Positions 8,142 to 16,225 of a stretch of 64,000 nucleotides of DNA are shown here, piece after piece (within the stretch, counting starts at the first letter, position 1; every line of letters begins with the position of its first letter). The position numbers were made by a program, and so were the translations under genes. The DNA comes from JAAYCI01 sp031549285 (lineage in GTDB: Bacteria > Bacillota > Clostridia > Oscillospirales > Ruminococcaceae): assembly GCA_031549285.1 (NCBI GenBank), contig JAVBPZ010000003.1:62001-126000 (forward strand), read 5' to 3'. Below the pieces are notes generated by a model. That model saw nothing but the letters and a program-made list of their open reading frames with translations. It was not told where the DNA came from and ran no database searches.

Positions 8142-9086
8142 ATGGCTAAACGCATTACAATCGCTATCTTTTGTTTCATTGCTTTCGTGGGCCTGGTGCT
8201 CTCCATCATCGGTTTTGCGCTGGGCGGCGTGCCGGGCTATGTCTCTGTTTCCGGCGGCACATTGGTCTATCATGCCGGCAGCGACGCCGTCACCCTGGGC
8301 AAGGCCCCACGCTGGTGGCGCGGCCACTGGTACACCGGCTATGACAACGCGGCGTATGTGGGCACCACCGGCCACCCCTATGACCTGGAAGCGCCCGCTG
8401 CCACCGACATTCAAAAGGTCACCGTGAACATTTCCGCCGGCGTGGTGAATGTTATCACCGGCGACGTGCCCAGCGCCACCATAGACGGTCCGCTGGCCTG
8501 TACCAGCCGTGTGGAAAACGGCGAGTGGATCATTGAGTCGATATACACCCGCTTTGACAGCTTCGACGTAAGCCCCTTCCGCTTTTGGATCAACGGGCAG
8601 GACGTCACCACCACCTATACCATTGTGCTGCCAAAGGAACTGAGCGCGGCAGACATCCACATGGATATGGGCAAGCTGGACGTCACCGGTCTCACGGCGG
8701 ATACGCTGGAAATTTCCACCGAGATGGGCGACATGACCGCCAAAAACCTGTCCGCCCAGGACGCCACCTTCAGCACGGAAATGGGCTCGGTAAGCATCAG
8801 CGGCTTTTCCGGCGCAAACGCCAACCTCTCGGTAGAAATGGGCGGCCTGGATTTTTCCGGCACCGTCACCGACACCCTCACGGCCCATTGTGACATGGGC
8901 GCCATCGACATCGCCGTGCCGCGGCCGGCCGCCTACAGCTGGGACGCCTCTGTAGACCTTGGCAGCATTTCCATCGACAACCAGCGCCGCAGCGGCAGCG
9001 GCCACGATGGCGGCGGCACAGAGGACGCAAAGCCTTACTTCGACCTGGACTGCGGCCTTGGCAGCATCACGGTACAGTTTGTCTAA
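8142..9086 (+). CDS. DUF4097 family beta-strand repeat protein, membrane-anchored
   Basis: A 314-residue protein. A single hydrophobic segment at about residues 5-27 acts as signal anchor; from about residue 90 the chain consists of repeating strands with the pattern EMGxxxxxN/S (for example STEMGDM, STEMGSV, SVEMGGL, HCDMGAI), typical of the DUF4097 right-handed beta-helix and probably exposed outside the membrane. Function is unknown; the family accompanies DUF1700 and PspC proteins in envelope-stress modules. AAAGGAGG precedes the ATG at 8142. Confidence 0.85.
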   Translation: MAKRITIAIFCFIAFVGLVLSIIGFALGGVPGYVSVSGGTLVYHAGSDAVTLGKAPRWWRGHWYTGYDNAAYVGTTGHPYDLEAPAATDIQKVTVNISAGVVNVITGDVPSATIDGPLACTSRVENGEWIIESIYTRFDSFDVSPFRFWINGQDVTTTYTIVLPKELSAADIHMDMGKLDVTGLTADTLEISTEMGDMTAKNLSAQDATFSTEMGSVSISGFSGANANLSVEMGGLDFSGTVTDTLTAHCDMGAIDIAVPRPAAYSWDASVDLGSISIDNQRRSGSGHDGGGTEDAKPYFDLDCGLGSITVQFV

Positions 9087-9190
9087 GAACCTGTTTCAAA
9101 TCACTCTAGAAAAGTTCACAAATAGGCCGTATACTGGTTCCAATGAAACCCTTGGTCAACAAACCCCCTCTACAGAAAGGAAAATACTAT

Positions 9191-9391
9191 ATGGAAAACC
9201 CAAAACGTCTGTATAAAAGCCGTACCAACCGCATGCTGGCCGGTGTCTGCGGCGGCATTGCCGAGTACTTTAATGTCGACCCCACCCTGGTGCGCCTGGC
9301 TGCGGTGCTGCTCGCGCTGTTCACCGCCTTCTTCCCCGGGCTCATCGCCTACATCATCTGCGCGGTGGTTATCCCGGATGCACCGGCGTGA
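9191..9391 (+). CDS. PspC domain protein
   Basis: A 66-residue PspC-type membrane protein: the basic N-terminus KRLYKSRTNRML is followed by GVCGGIAEYFNVDPTLVRL (the PspC signature) and one hydrophobic segment ending in IICAVVIP. PspC proteins signal or buffer membrane stress. The ATG at 9191 is chosen because AGAAAGGAAA precedes it and it begins right at the domain; an upstream in-frame ATG (9143) would add 16 unconserved residues. Last gene of the PadR operon, 104 bases after the DUF4097 gene. Confidence 0.9.
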   Translation: MENPKRLYKSRTNRMLAGVCGGIAEYFNVDPTLVRLAAVLLALFTAFFPGLIAYIICAVVIPDAPA

Positions 9392-9421
9392 CAGCGCCGC
9401 ACTTTCTTTAGCCTAACCATA

Positions 9422-9463
9422 AAACAACCATCCGTCGGCACTACCGGCGGATGGTTGTTTTTT
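9422..9463 (+). terminator. Terminator of the PadR-PspC operon
   Basis: 13-bp stem AAACAACCATCCG (9422-9434) with CGGATGGTTGTTT (9448-9460), followed by a T6 tract (9458-9463). Confidence 0.9.
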
Positions 9464-9547
9464 ATCTGGCACAGGAATATCCCCGCAAATCTGGCGAAAA
9501 GGCATCGGCGGCAAAGGCAGCTTTTGGGGTCATACATCTTTCCCGCC

Positions 9548-10996
9548 TCACACACTCTCCTGCTGCAGCAGGCGCTGCCGCTCGTCCCACAGCCGCTGGG
9601 ACAGATCCACATAGTACCGGTGCGGGTTTTCAAACCGCTTTACCTCATCCCACAGCGTGGCCACCTGTGCGGCGCAGTGCGTGCGAATCTCCTCCAGCTC
9701 CGGCGGAGCGTACACCAGCTCCCCCTGCACAAAAACCGGGGTGGACAGCAGCCGCGCGGTGCAGTTCGTGAAGGTGCGTTTTTTCCAGGTCTCCACCGGG
9801 TCAAACAAGGTCAGCCCGTCCCCCACCTGCACCTCTTCGTCATACAGCGTCAGGTAATCGGCCATCGCCTGGCCGGTCTCGTTGTCATATATGCGCCACA
9901 GCTTTTTCCGGTGGGGAATGGTGGTTTTTTCCACCGTCTCGCTTATCTTGATCTTCGGGATGTATTCCTCTCCCTTCTTCACCGCCGCCAGCTTGTACAC
10001 CCCGCCAAACACCGGGTCGGACTTGGAGGTAATCAAGCTTTCGCCAATGCCGAACAAGTCCACCCTGGCTCCCTGCAGCAGCAGATCCCGCACAATGTAC
10101 TCATCCAGAGAATTGGACGCGCAAATCTCCGCATCGGGGTAGCCTGCCTCGTCCAGCATGCGCCGGGCGCGTTTCGAAAGATACGCTATATCCCCGGAAT
10201 CAATCCGGATGCCTTTCGGCCGTTTCCCCTGTGGTTTCAGCACCTCGTCAAACACGCGTATGGCGTTTGGCACGCCGCTTTTAATGGTGCTGTAGGTATC
10301 CACCAGCAGCATGCAGTTGTCCGGGTACAGCTGGGCATATTTCCCAAACGCCTCGTACTCGCTGTCGAACATCTGCACCCAGCTGTGCGCCATGGTGCCG
10401 GACGCCGGAATGCCAAACGCGCGGTCGGCCATCACGCAGCTGGTGGCGGCGCACCCACCTATATAGGCAGCCCGCGCGCCATACAGTGCGGCGTCATACC
10501 CCTGCGCGCGCCGCGCGCCAAACTCCAGCACACCGCGCCCTGCACACGCGCGTACCACACGGTTCGCTTTGGTGGTTATCAGGCTTTGGTGGTTAATGGT
10601 AACCAGCAGCAGCGTTTCTATCAGCTGGGCCTCCATACAGGGGCCCTCCACCGTAACCACCGGCTCGCCCGGGAACACCGGGGTCCCCTCCGGTACCGCC
10701 CACACACTGCAATGAAATTTGAAATTCCGCAGGTAGGAAAGAAATCCCTCGGAAAAAGCGCCCTTTCCCCGCAGGTACTCTATATCCTCCGGCGTAAAGG
10801 CAAAGCTGCGGATCGCCTCTATAAACTGCTCCAGCCCGGCGGTAATGGCAAAGCCGCCGCCGTCCGGGATTTTTCGGAAAAACAAATCAAACACCGCCAC
10901 GGTGTCCTGCATTCCTTCTTCAAAATACCCGCCCGCCATGGTCAGCTCATAATAATCCATCATCATGGCCAGGTTCCGTTCCGACAACATGTTCAT
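9548..10996 (-). CDS. pncB: Nicotinate phosphoribosyltransferase
   Basis: A 482-residue enzyme of NAD salvage that joins nicotinate to PRPP with ATP hydrolysis. Visible family features: N-terminal YYELTMAGGYF, the EFGARRAQG motif in the middle, SGTMAHSWVQMF with the conserved active-site His, and RIDSGDIAYLSK, which binds the phosphoribosyl moiety. Length is typical (about 480). Its ATG overlaps the stop codon of the carboxypeptidase gene by 4 bases (ATGA), implying translational coupling of two unrelated functions. No other NAD gene lies nearby. Confidence 0.95.
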   Translation of the reverse strand: MNMLSERNLAMMMDYYELTMAGGYFEEGMQDTVAVFDLFFRKIPDGGGFAITAGLEQFIEAIRSFAFTPEDIEYLRGKGAFSEGFLSYLRNFKFHCSVWAVPEGTPVFPGEPVVTVEGPCMEAQLIETLLLVTINHQSLITTKANRVVRACAGRGVLEFGARRAQGYDAALYGARAAYIGGCAATSCVMADRAFGIPASGTMAHSWVQMFDSEYEAFGKYAQLYPDNCMLLVDTYSTIKSGVPNAIRVFDEVLKPQGKRPKGIRIDSGDIAYLSKRARRMLDEAGYPDAEICASNSLDEYIVRDLLLQGARVDLFGIGESLITSKSDPVFGGVYKLAAVKKGEEYIPKIKISETVEKTTIPHRKKLWRIYDNETGQAMADYLTLYDEEVQVGDGLTLFDPVETWKKRTFTNCTARLLSTPVFVQGELVYAPPELEEIRTHCAAQVATLWDEVKRFENPHRYYVDLSQRLWDERQRLLQQESV

Positions 10997-12735
10997 GGCC
11001 GTTTCCTTTCCGCCGCTTCCCCGGCAGCCGTGCGGTTTCTTTCCCCGGTGCCCTCGCCAAAGGGGCGCGTCTGGGGCGGCCGTTCACCGCCCGGCCGCAC
11101 ATAGGTCTGTTTCGCGCGTGCCGGCTGTGTGGGGCTGTGCGCGGCGCCCCGCTGGGCGGCGGATGTCCTGGCCGCCTGTCCGGGCGGCGCTTTCTTTCGC
11201 ACGCCACCGGCCGGGCCGGGTTTTCTTTTCCGGGTCTGCGGCGCGCCGGAGCTTCCGTCCGCCTGCTGCCGCCGGGCTTTCGGCCGCGGGTGCTTGTGCG
11301 CCCAGGCCAGCAAGCCCACATACGCCACCGCCGCCAGCACCACCAGTACCAGCAGCACCTTTATAAAGGTAGAAGAAAAGAAATCCCCCACCCGCCCTGC
11401 CATATACAGGGTGTTGTTCCGTGCCACATCTTTTTCCACCAGCAGGTCGGTGGTGCCCACCACCTGCCCCCCCAGCAGCAACGTAATGCTGCCCACCACG
11501 TCGCCCTGTTCCAGCGGAGCAGACAGCGCCTCCGGCAGGTCATATTTCCGTTTCAGTTGGGTGTCGTCCGCCGCCAGCGGCAGCACCGTCTTCAGGTCGC
11601 TGGCCGGCATCAGGCGCACGGTATCCTGCTCGGCAGAGTACCGCACGCGAATCTCGGTCACCGGCTGGGTCACATCCAGCGCCGGGCGTATCGACAGGCT
11701 GGTAAACGCCCAGTCATACAGGGCGGCAGCCTCATACAGCGCCGGGCGCGCCTGGGCGGGGTCCAGCCCCGGGCCTATACCATCCGCCGCATCCGGGCTG
11801 TGCAATACTACGCAAATATATGTTTCGCCGTTTCTCTTCGCCATCGAGGCGAAGTTCTGCCACTCGCCCAGGCTGCCGGTTTTGCCCGCCAGCACGCATC
11901 CCGCGGTACCGGAAAAAGCACTATAATACGGGCTGGTGGGCACCAGCAGCCGATCGGTGGTGGTAATATAATACGGCGCGGCATGCGCTTCGTGCGCCGC
12001 CATTTCATAGCTGGCGGTACCGGCAATCTCCACCAGCTCCGGGTAGCTCATGAACGCACGGGTAATCAGCACCATATCCCGCGCCGTGGTCACGTCCTCT
12101 TCCGACAGGCCGTTCGGGCTGACAAATACCGTGCCGGTACAGCCCAGCTTTGCCGCCCGGGTGTTCATCATGTACATAAAGTTTGGCATATACCCGCCGG
12201 CGACATAGTCCGCCAGCAGCAGCGCCGCCTCGTTCGCGCTGGGCAGCAGCGCCGCGTACAGCAGCTCCCGCACGCTCAGCGTCTCCCCTTTGCGAATATC
12301 CGCGGTGGACGCATTCTTCCCAAACAGCTCATCATAAATCCAGCTTTTGTCCGACACCACCAGCTCCGCGTCCAGGTCCTGTACCTTCTCCATCGCCAGC
12401 ATACAGGTCATCATCTTCACCAGGCTGGCGGCGGACAGCGGCGCATCGGCGTTTTTTTCATATACCGTCAGGCCGGTGTCCTCGTTCACCATGCACACCG
12501 CCTCTGCCTGCACGGCATACTCCGGGCTGAACAGGCTGCCATCCTCCACCGGCGCCGGTGCGTCGGCGTCCTCCGGCGCGGCGGCATCCTGCGACACATC
12601 GCTGCCGGAAACACCGCTGCTGCCGCCGGTGGCCAGCAGCGCGTCCAGCCCCGGCAAAGAGCATGCCGCAAACAGGACGCTGCACAGCACCGCCAATAAA
12701 ACGCCCTGTAAAGTTTTCGCCAGCCGTCGCTTCAT
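10993..12735 (-). CDS. D-alanyl-D-alanine carboxypeptidase (S11), lipoprotein with C-terminal membrane anchor
   Basis: A 580-residue serine peptidase that trims D-Ala from peptidoglycan pentapeptides. A signal peptide ends in a lipobox with Cys25 (LFAAC). The penicillin-binding motifs are SxxK at Ser104-Lys107 (SLVK), SxN at 166-168 (SAN) and KTG at 285-287. A beta-rich C-terminal domain follows, then a hydrophobic segment at about 457-479 and a ~100-residue Arg/Pro/Gly-rich basic tail. The family normally has a signal peptide and an amphipathic C-terminal helix; a lipobox plus a transmembrane helix with a long basic tail is unusual. The tail should be cytoplasmic by the positive-inside rule. 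The stop overlaps pncB. Confidence 0.9.
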   Translation of the reverse strand: MKRRLAKTLQGVLLAVLCSVLFAACSLPGLDALLATGGSSGVSGSDVSQDAAAPEDADAPAPVEDGSLFSPEYAVQAEAVCMVNEDTGLTVYEKNADAPLSAASLVKMMTCMLAMEKVQDLDAELVVSDKSWIYDELFGKNASTADIRKGETLSVRELLYAALLPSANEAALLLADYVAGGYMPNFMYMMNTRAAKLGCTGTVFVSPNGLSEEDVTTARDMVLITRAFMSYPELVEIAGTASYEMAAHEAHAAPYYITTTDRLLVPTSPYYSAFSGTAGCVLAGKTGSLGEWQNFASMAKRNGETYICVVLHSPDAADGIGPGLDPAQARPALYEAAALYDWAFTSLSIRPALDVTQPVTEIRVRYSAEQDTVRLMPASDLKTVLPLAADDTQLKRKYDLPEALSAPLEQGDVVGSITLLLGGQVVGTTDLLVEKDVARNNTLYMAGRVGDFFSSTFIKVLLVLVVLAAVAYVGLLAWAHKHPRPKARRQQADGSSGAPQTRKRKPGPAGGVRKKAPPGQAARTSAAQRGAAHSPTQPARAKQTYVRPGGERPPQTRPFGEGTGERNRTAAGEAAERKRP

Positions 12736-12859
12736 TTAAATGTCCATTCTTTATGGGAAAATACTACGTTTTTTCGCCGTTTTGTACCGTGCTAAATGAA
12801 AAAGCACACAACCCTATGCCGCTTCGCTTTACCACCGCCCCGGGCATACCGGCGCCGTT

Positions 12860-13585
12860 TCACCGCGCGTCCTTCGCCGCGCGAATCATCTCTTCCAGCT
12901 TTGCGGGCAGCGCGCGTTGTTCCTCTTTGGAAAGGCCCGCGGTCTCCACCGGCGGCAAAATCACCAGCCGCACGTCGGCGGGTGTCAGGCGGTTTCCGTT
13001 CCCCTCCAGTGCCTTATAGGTACCGTCCACCGCCACCGGCACAATGCGCACCTTCGCCTTCAGCGCCATGCGCACCGCGCCTGCCTTGAATTCCCCCATG
13101 GTATCGCTGCGCGCCCGGGTTCCTTCCGGGAAAATAATCAATGAATGCCCGCCGGCCAGCCATTCTTCGCTTTCCTTCAGCGCTGCGGCTGCCGCGCGCA
13201 TATCTTCCCGCTGTACATACACGCAGCCCAGCATATTCATCCACCCGCGCAGCAGCGGTACCTTGCCTATCTCCCGCCGCGCCAACAGCGCATATGGTTC
13301 ATCCAGCCCATACAGCAGCACCGGAATATCCACAAAGCTCTGGTGGTTCGCCGCAAACACCACCGCCTCATCTGGTCCCGGCAGGTTCTCGGCGCCCTGC
13401 ACCGTCAGGCGCACCCCAATATGCCGCAGCAGGCGCTCGCTCCACTTCTTCACTTCCCGCTTCACAATCACCTGTTTTTCCGCTTCACGCCCTTGTTTGT
13501 CCAGGCGTTTCACCTTCCAGTACAGCGGCAACCGCGTCAATAAATACGCAAACAACCAGCTTACCCAAAGTATCGTGCGTGCCAT
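12860..13585 (-). CDS. plsC: 1-acyl-sn-glycerol-3-phosphate acyltransferase
   Basis: A 241-residue membrane-associated acyltransferase that makes phosphatidic acid from lysophosphatidate. The N-terminal hydrophobic helix (residues 3-22) anchors it; the catalytic HX4D is His81-Asp86 (NHQSFVD) and the glycerol-phosphate-binding FPEGTR is at 152-157. Length is typical. It lies 34 bases downstream of ridA and 124 bases upstream of the carboxypeptidase. Together with plsY (31962-32579) it supplies the acylation steps of phospholipid synthesis. Confidence 0.93.
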   Translation of the reverse strand: MARTILWVSWLFAYLLTRLPLYWKVKRLDKQGREAEKQVIVKREVKKWSERLLRHIGVRLTVQGAENLPGPDEAVVFAANHQSFVDIPVLLYGLDEPYALLARREIGKVPLLRGWMNMLGCVYVQREDMRAAAAALKESEEWLAGGHSLIIFPEGTRARSDTMGEFKAGAVRMALKAKVRIVPVAVDGTYKALEGNGNRLTPADVRLVILPPVETAGLSKEEQRALPAKLEEMIRAAKDAR

Positions 13586-13619
13586 GTGTCCTCCCCATTA
13601 TTCCTTTTACTCTGTTTGT

Positions 13620-13994
13620 TTACCGCGCCGCTGCAATCGCTTCCATCTCCAGCACTGCGCCCTTCGGCAGGTCCTTCACCGCCACACAGGCGCGCGCCGG
13701 GTACGGCTGGGAAAAATGGCGGGCATACTCTTCATTCACCGCCGTAAAATCTGCCATGTCTTTTAAAAAGATGGTCACCTTCACCACATCCTGCATGGCC
13801 AGGCCCGCCGCCGCCAAAATCGCCTCTATGTTTTGCAGCGCCTGGCCCGCCGCCTTGGCGGGGTCGGTTTGCAGCACGCCGGTGGCCGCGTCCAGCGGCA
13901 GCTGCCCGGAAACGTACACAAATCCGCCTGCTTTCACCCCTTGTGAATACGGCCCAATGGCCGCCGGGGCGCTGTTTGTCTGAATGTTTTCCAT
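13620..13994 (-). CDS. ridA: RidA family enamine/imine deaminase
   Basis: A 124-residue RidA/YjgF protein. Recognised by the N-terminal PAAIGPYSQGV, the central FVYVSGQLP, and ARACVAVKDLPKGAVLEMEAIA at the end, which holds the conserved Arg that binds the substrate carboxylate. RidA hydrolyses reactive 2-aminoacrylate-type intermediates made by PLP enzymes. The ATG at 13994 has GTGAGGAG about 6 bases upstream and begins at the conserved N-terminus; the longer in-frame start at 14081 overlaps the HAD gene. The HAD gene lies 31 bases upstream. Confidence 0.94.
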   Translation of the reverse strand: MENIQTNSAPAAIGPYSQGVKAGGFVYVSGQLPLDAATGVLQTDPAKAAGQALQNIEAILAAAGLAMQDVVKVTIFLKDMADFTAVNEEYARHFSQPYPARACVAVKDLPKGAVLEMEAIAAAR

Positions 13995-14025
13995 GTTTGT
14001 CTCCTCACTATGGTTTGTATGGTTT

Positions 14026-14820
14026 TTATATGTCCTCCGCCAGCAGCACCGCGGCCATGTCGGCCAAATTTTCAAATACAAAATCCGGCTGCAAGCCGCT
14101 GGCCGCCAGGTCCTCCCGGCTGCTTTCCCCGCACAGCACCAGCGCGGTGCTCACCCCGCATTTCCCCAGGGCAATGTCGGTGTACAGGCGGTCCCCCACC
14201 ATGCACAGCTTTTCCAGCGGCAGCCCCGCCCGCCGGGCCGCGGCCTGGGCTATGCCCGCGTTCGGCTTGCCAATAATCGCATCCGGCTGCTGCCCGGTGG
14301 CGGCTGCTACAAAAGCAATCACCGCGCCAATATCCGGTATCATGCCACCGGGCACCGGGCAGTTTAAATCCGGGTGGGTGGCAATATACGGCAGCCCGGC
14401 ACGCACGGCGTCGCACAGGGCGGTCAGCTTCCGGTAGGTAATGCCGGTATCGAACCCCAGTACCACCGCCTCCGGCTGCTCTGCATCCACCACATATCCT
14501 GCCGCCAAAAACTGTTCTTCCAGGCTGTCTGTCCCCACCATCAGCAGCTGTTTGCCAAACCCATTTTGCGCCAGATACAGCAGCGTCGCGTCCCCGGAGG
14601 TAAACATCTCATCCGGCTGGACAGGTACCCCCAGCCGGGCCAGCTTCTCTCTGTACGCTTCGCCGCTCTGGGAGGAATTGTTCGTCAGGAACGTATAGCG
14701 TATCCCCCGCTGCCGGCAGACGGCCAAAAACTCTTTCGCACCCGGCAGCAGCGTATCGCCCAAGTAAAACGTCCCGTCCATATCCAAGAGGAACAGCCCC
14801 ATCTGCGAGAGTCTTTTCAT
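14026..14820 (-). CDS. HAD-IIA family sugar/nucleotide phosphatase (NagD/AraL-like)
   Basis: A 264-residue haloacid-dehalogenase phosphatase. Motif I is DMDGTFYLG (residues 13-21, nucleophile Asp13), motif II is LTNNSSQ (about 45-51), and motif III/IV is GKPNAG with MVGDRLYTDI near residue 215. The C2 cap between motifs II and III defines subclass IIA, which includes NagD and phosphoglycolate or p-nitrophenyl phosphatases. The substrate cannot be read from sequence. First gene of the run toward pncB; its promoter is at 14860-14888. Confidence 0.9.
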   Translation of the reverse strand: MKRLSQMGLFLLDMDGTFYLGDTLLPGAKEFLAVCRQRGIRYTFLTNNSSQSGEAYREKLARLGVPVQPDEMFTSGDATLLYLAQNGFGKQLLMVGTDSLEEQFLAAGYVVDAEQPEAVVLGFDTGITYRKLTALCDAVRAGLPYIATHPDLNCPVPGGMIPDIGAVIAFVAAATGQQPDAIIGKPNAGIAQAAARRAGLPLEKLCMVGDRLYTDIALGKCGVSTALVLCGESSREDLAASGLQPDFVFENLADMAAVLLAEDI

Positions 14821-14859
14821 CGGCCCGCCTCCCGTCGTTTCGTCCTTGCGCTACCCCCA

Positions 14860-14888
14860 ATTATACCGATTTTGCGCCGCTTGCACAA
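14860..14888 (-). promoter_or_regulatory. Promoter for the HAD-ridA-plsC run
   Basis: Minus strand TATAAT (14860-14865) with a weak TTGTGC 17 bases upstream (14883-14888). It overlaps the -35 box of the divergent promoter at 14881-14909. Confidence 0.5.
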
Positions 14889-14909
14889 GGGCGCCGGGTA
14901 CGGTACAAT
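14881..14909 (+). promoter_or_regulatory. Promoter for glycosyltransferase at 14975
   Basis: TTGCAC (14881-14886), 17-base spacer, TACAAT (14904-14909). Confidence 0.5.
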
Positions 14910-14974
14910 ACAAACGGGCCGGGCTGCACACGCCGGGCCGCGCACAGTACCCCATTTGAAAAGGAGCCCCTTTT

Positions 14975-15970
14975 GTGAAAGTAAGCATCGTACTGCCGAA
15001 CCTGAACGGCGCCGGGTGGTTGGCCGGTTGCCTGGATAGCCTGTGGGCGCAAACGCTGCAGGATTTTGAGCTGATCGTGGTGGACAATGGCTCCACCGAC
15101 GAAAGCCTGTCCACTGCGCGCAGCTATGTGGGCCGCGAAAACTATACCCTGCTGGAAAACAGCCAGAACACCGGGTTTTCCGCCGCGGTGAACCTGGGCA
15201 TAAAAACCGCCCGGGCGCCGTATGTGCTGCTGTTCAACAACGACGCGTTCGCCGCACCGGACATGGTGGAAACCCTGCTAGCCGCCATGGAACCAAACGA
15301 GAAAATCTTCTCGGTACAGTGCCTGATGCTGCAGCATGTAAACCCCGAAAAGGTGGACGACGCGGGCGATTATGTCTCGCTGGTGGGCTGGGCGTTCAAG
15401 CGCGGGGACGGCCTGCCCGCCAAACGGTACCAAACCCCGCGGCGCATTTTTTCCGCCTGTGGCGGCGCCGCGCTATACCGCCGCGCGGTGTTCGATACCA
15501 TCGGCTTTTTTGACGAGAACTTCTTCGCTTATCTCGAGGATGTGGACATCGGCTGGCGGGCCAACAGCCTGGGGTATAAAAACCTGTTTTGCCCCGCCGC
15601 CACCTGCACCCACATCGGCAGCGCCACCACCGGCGGGGCCAACGGCGCCAAATACAACGACTTCAAATCCATCCAAAGCGGGCGCAACAGCCTGCTGCTT
15701 CCCTATAAAAACCTGCCGCTGGGCATGCTGCTTTTGAACCTTGTTTTCCTGGTACCGGGGTACCTGGTGAAAACACTGGTGTTTCACCTGCGCGGGTACG
15801 GCGCGCCCTGGCGCCAGGGCATGCGCGAGGCCTTCGCAAAAATAGGCAAACTGCAAAAGCCGCCATTCCGTTTCCGTAACCTGCCGCACTATGTGTGGGT
15901 ACAGGGCAGCCTTGTCGTGGGGCTTTTCCGCTACATTGGCTACCGCATACAGCGGCTGTTTGTGAAATGA
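14975..15970 (+). CDS. Family 2 glycosyltransferase (rhamnosyltransferase-like)
   Basis: A 331-residue GT-A enzyme: VSIVLPNLNGAGWL opens the fold (residues 3-16), VVDNGSTDES at about 35-44 binds the nucleotide, LLFNNDAF holds the DxD-equivalent, and FDENFFAYLEDVDIGWR carries the ED catalytic-base motif. A hydrophobic segment near residues 250-268 may attach it to the membrane. The start is GTG at 14975 with AAAGGAG at good spacing. Relatives add rhamnose or other sugars to surface polysaccharide; donor and acceptor are unknown. It stands alone rather than within a polysaccharide cluster. Confidence 0.87.
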   Translation: MKVSIVLPNLNGAGWLAGCLDSLWAQTLQDFELIVVDNGSTDESLSTARSYVGRENYTLLENSQNTGFSAAVNLGIKTARAPYVLLFNNDAFAAPDMVETLLAAMEPNEKIFSVQCLMLQHVNPEKVDDAGDYVSLVGWAFKRGDGLPAKRYQTPRRIFSACGGAALYRRAVFDTIGFFDENFFAYLEDVDIGWRANSLGYKNLFCPAATCTHIGSATTGGANGAKYNDFKSIQSGRNSLLLPYKNLPLGMLLLNLVFLVPGYLVKTLVFHLRGYGAPWRQGMREAFAKIGKLQKPPFRFRNLPHYVWVQGSLVVGLFRYIGYRIQRLFVK

Positions 15971-16125
15971 GCGGCGCCCTGCCGCATGCCTCGGCCCGCA
16001 TTCACTTCATGTTCATTCGTTTACGCGTTCTAAACGCACCGGCATAGCTAATGACACCCCCCATACCATCGGCACCGGGGTGCGCGGCAAAACACAGGTA
16101 CTTATTCCATGGCAACACTTCACAT

Positions 16126-16183
16126 ATAAAAACAGGGCATGGCGTTGCTGCCCACCGGTTGCCCGGCTGCCCGCAATGCCCTG
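16126..16183 (-). terminator. Terminator of the CmpB-type membrane protein gene
   Basis: On the minus strand a long imperfect hairpin begins with CAGGGCAT (complement of 16176-16183), ends with ATGCCCTG (complement of 16133-16140) and is followed by TTTTTA. Confidence 0.7.
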
Positions 16184-16225
16184 CCCTGAATATTTCTCTG
16201 TGTCCCGTTAACGGCAGCCGGTTCC

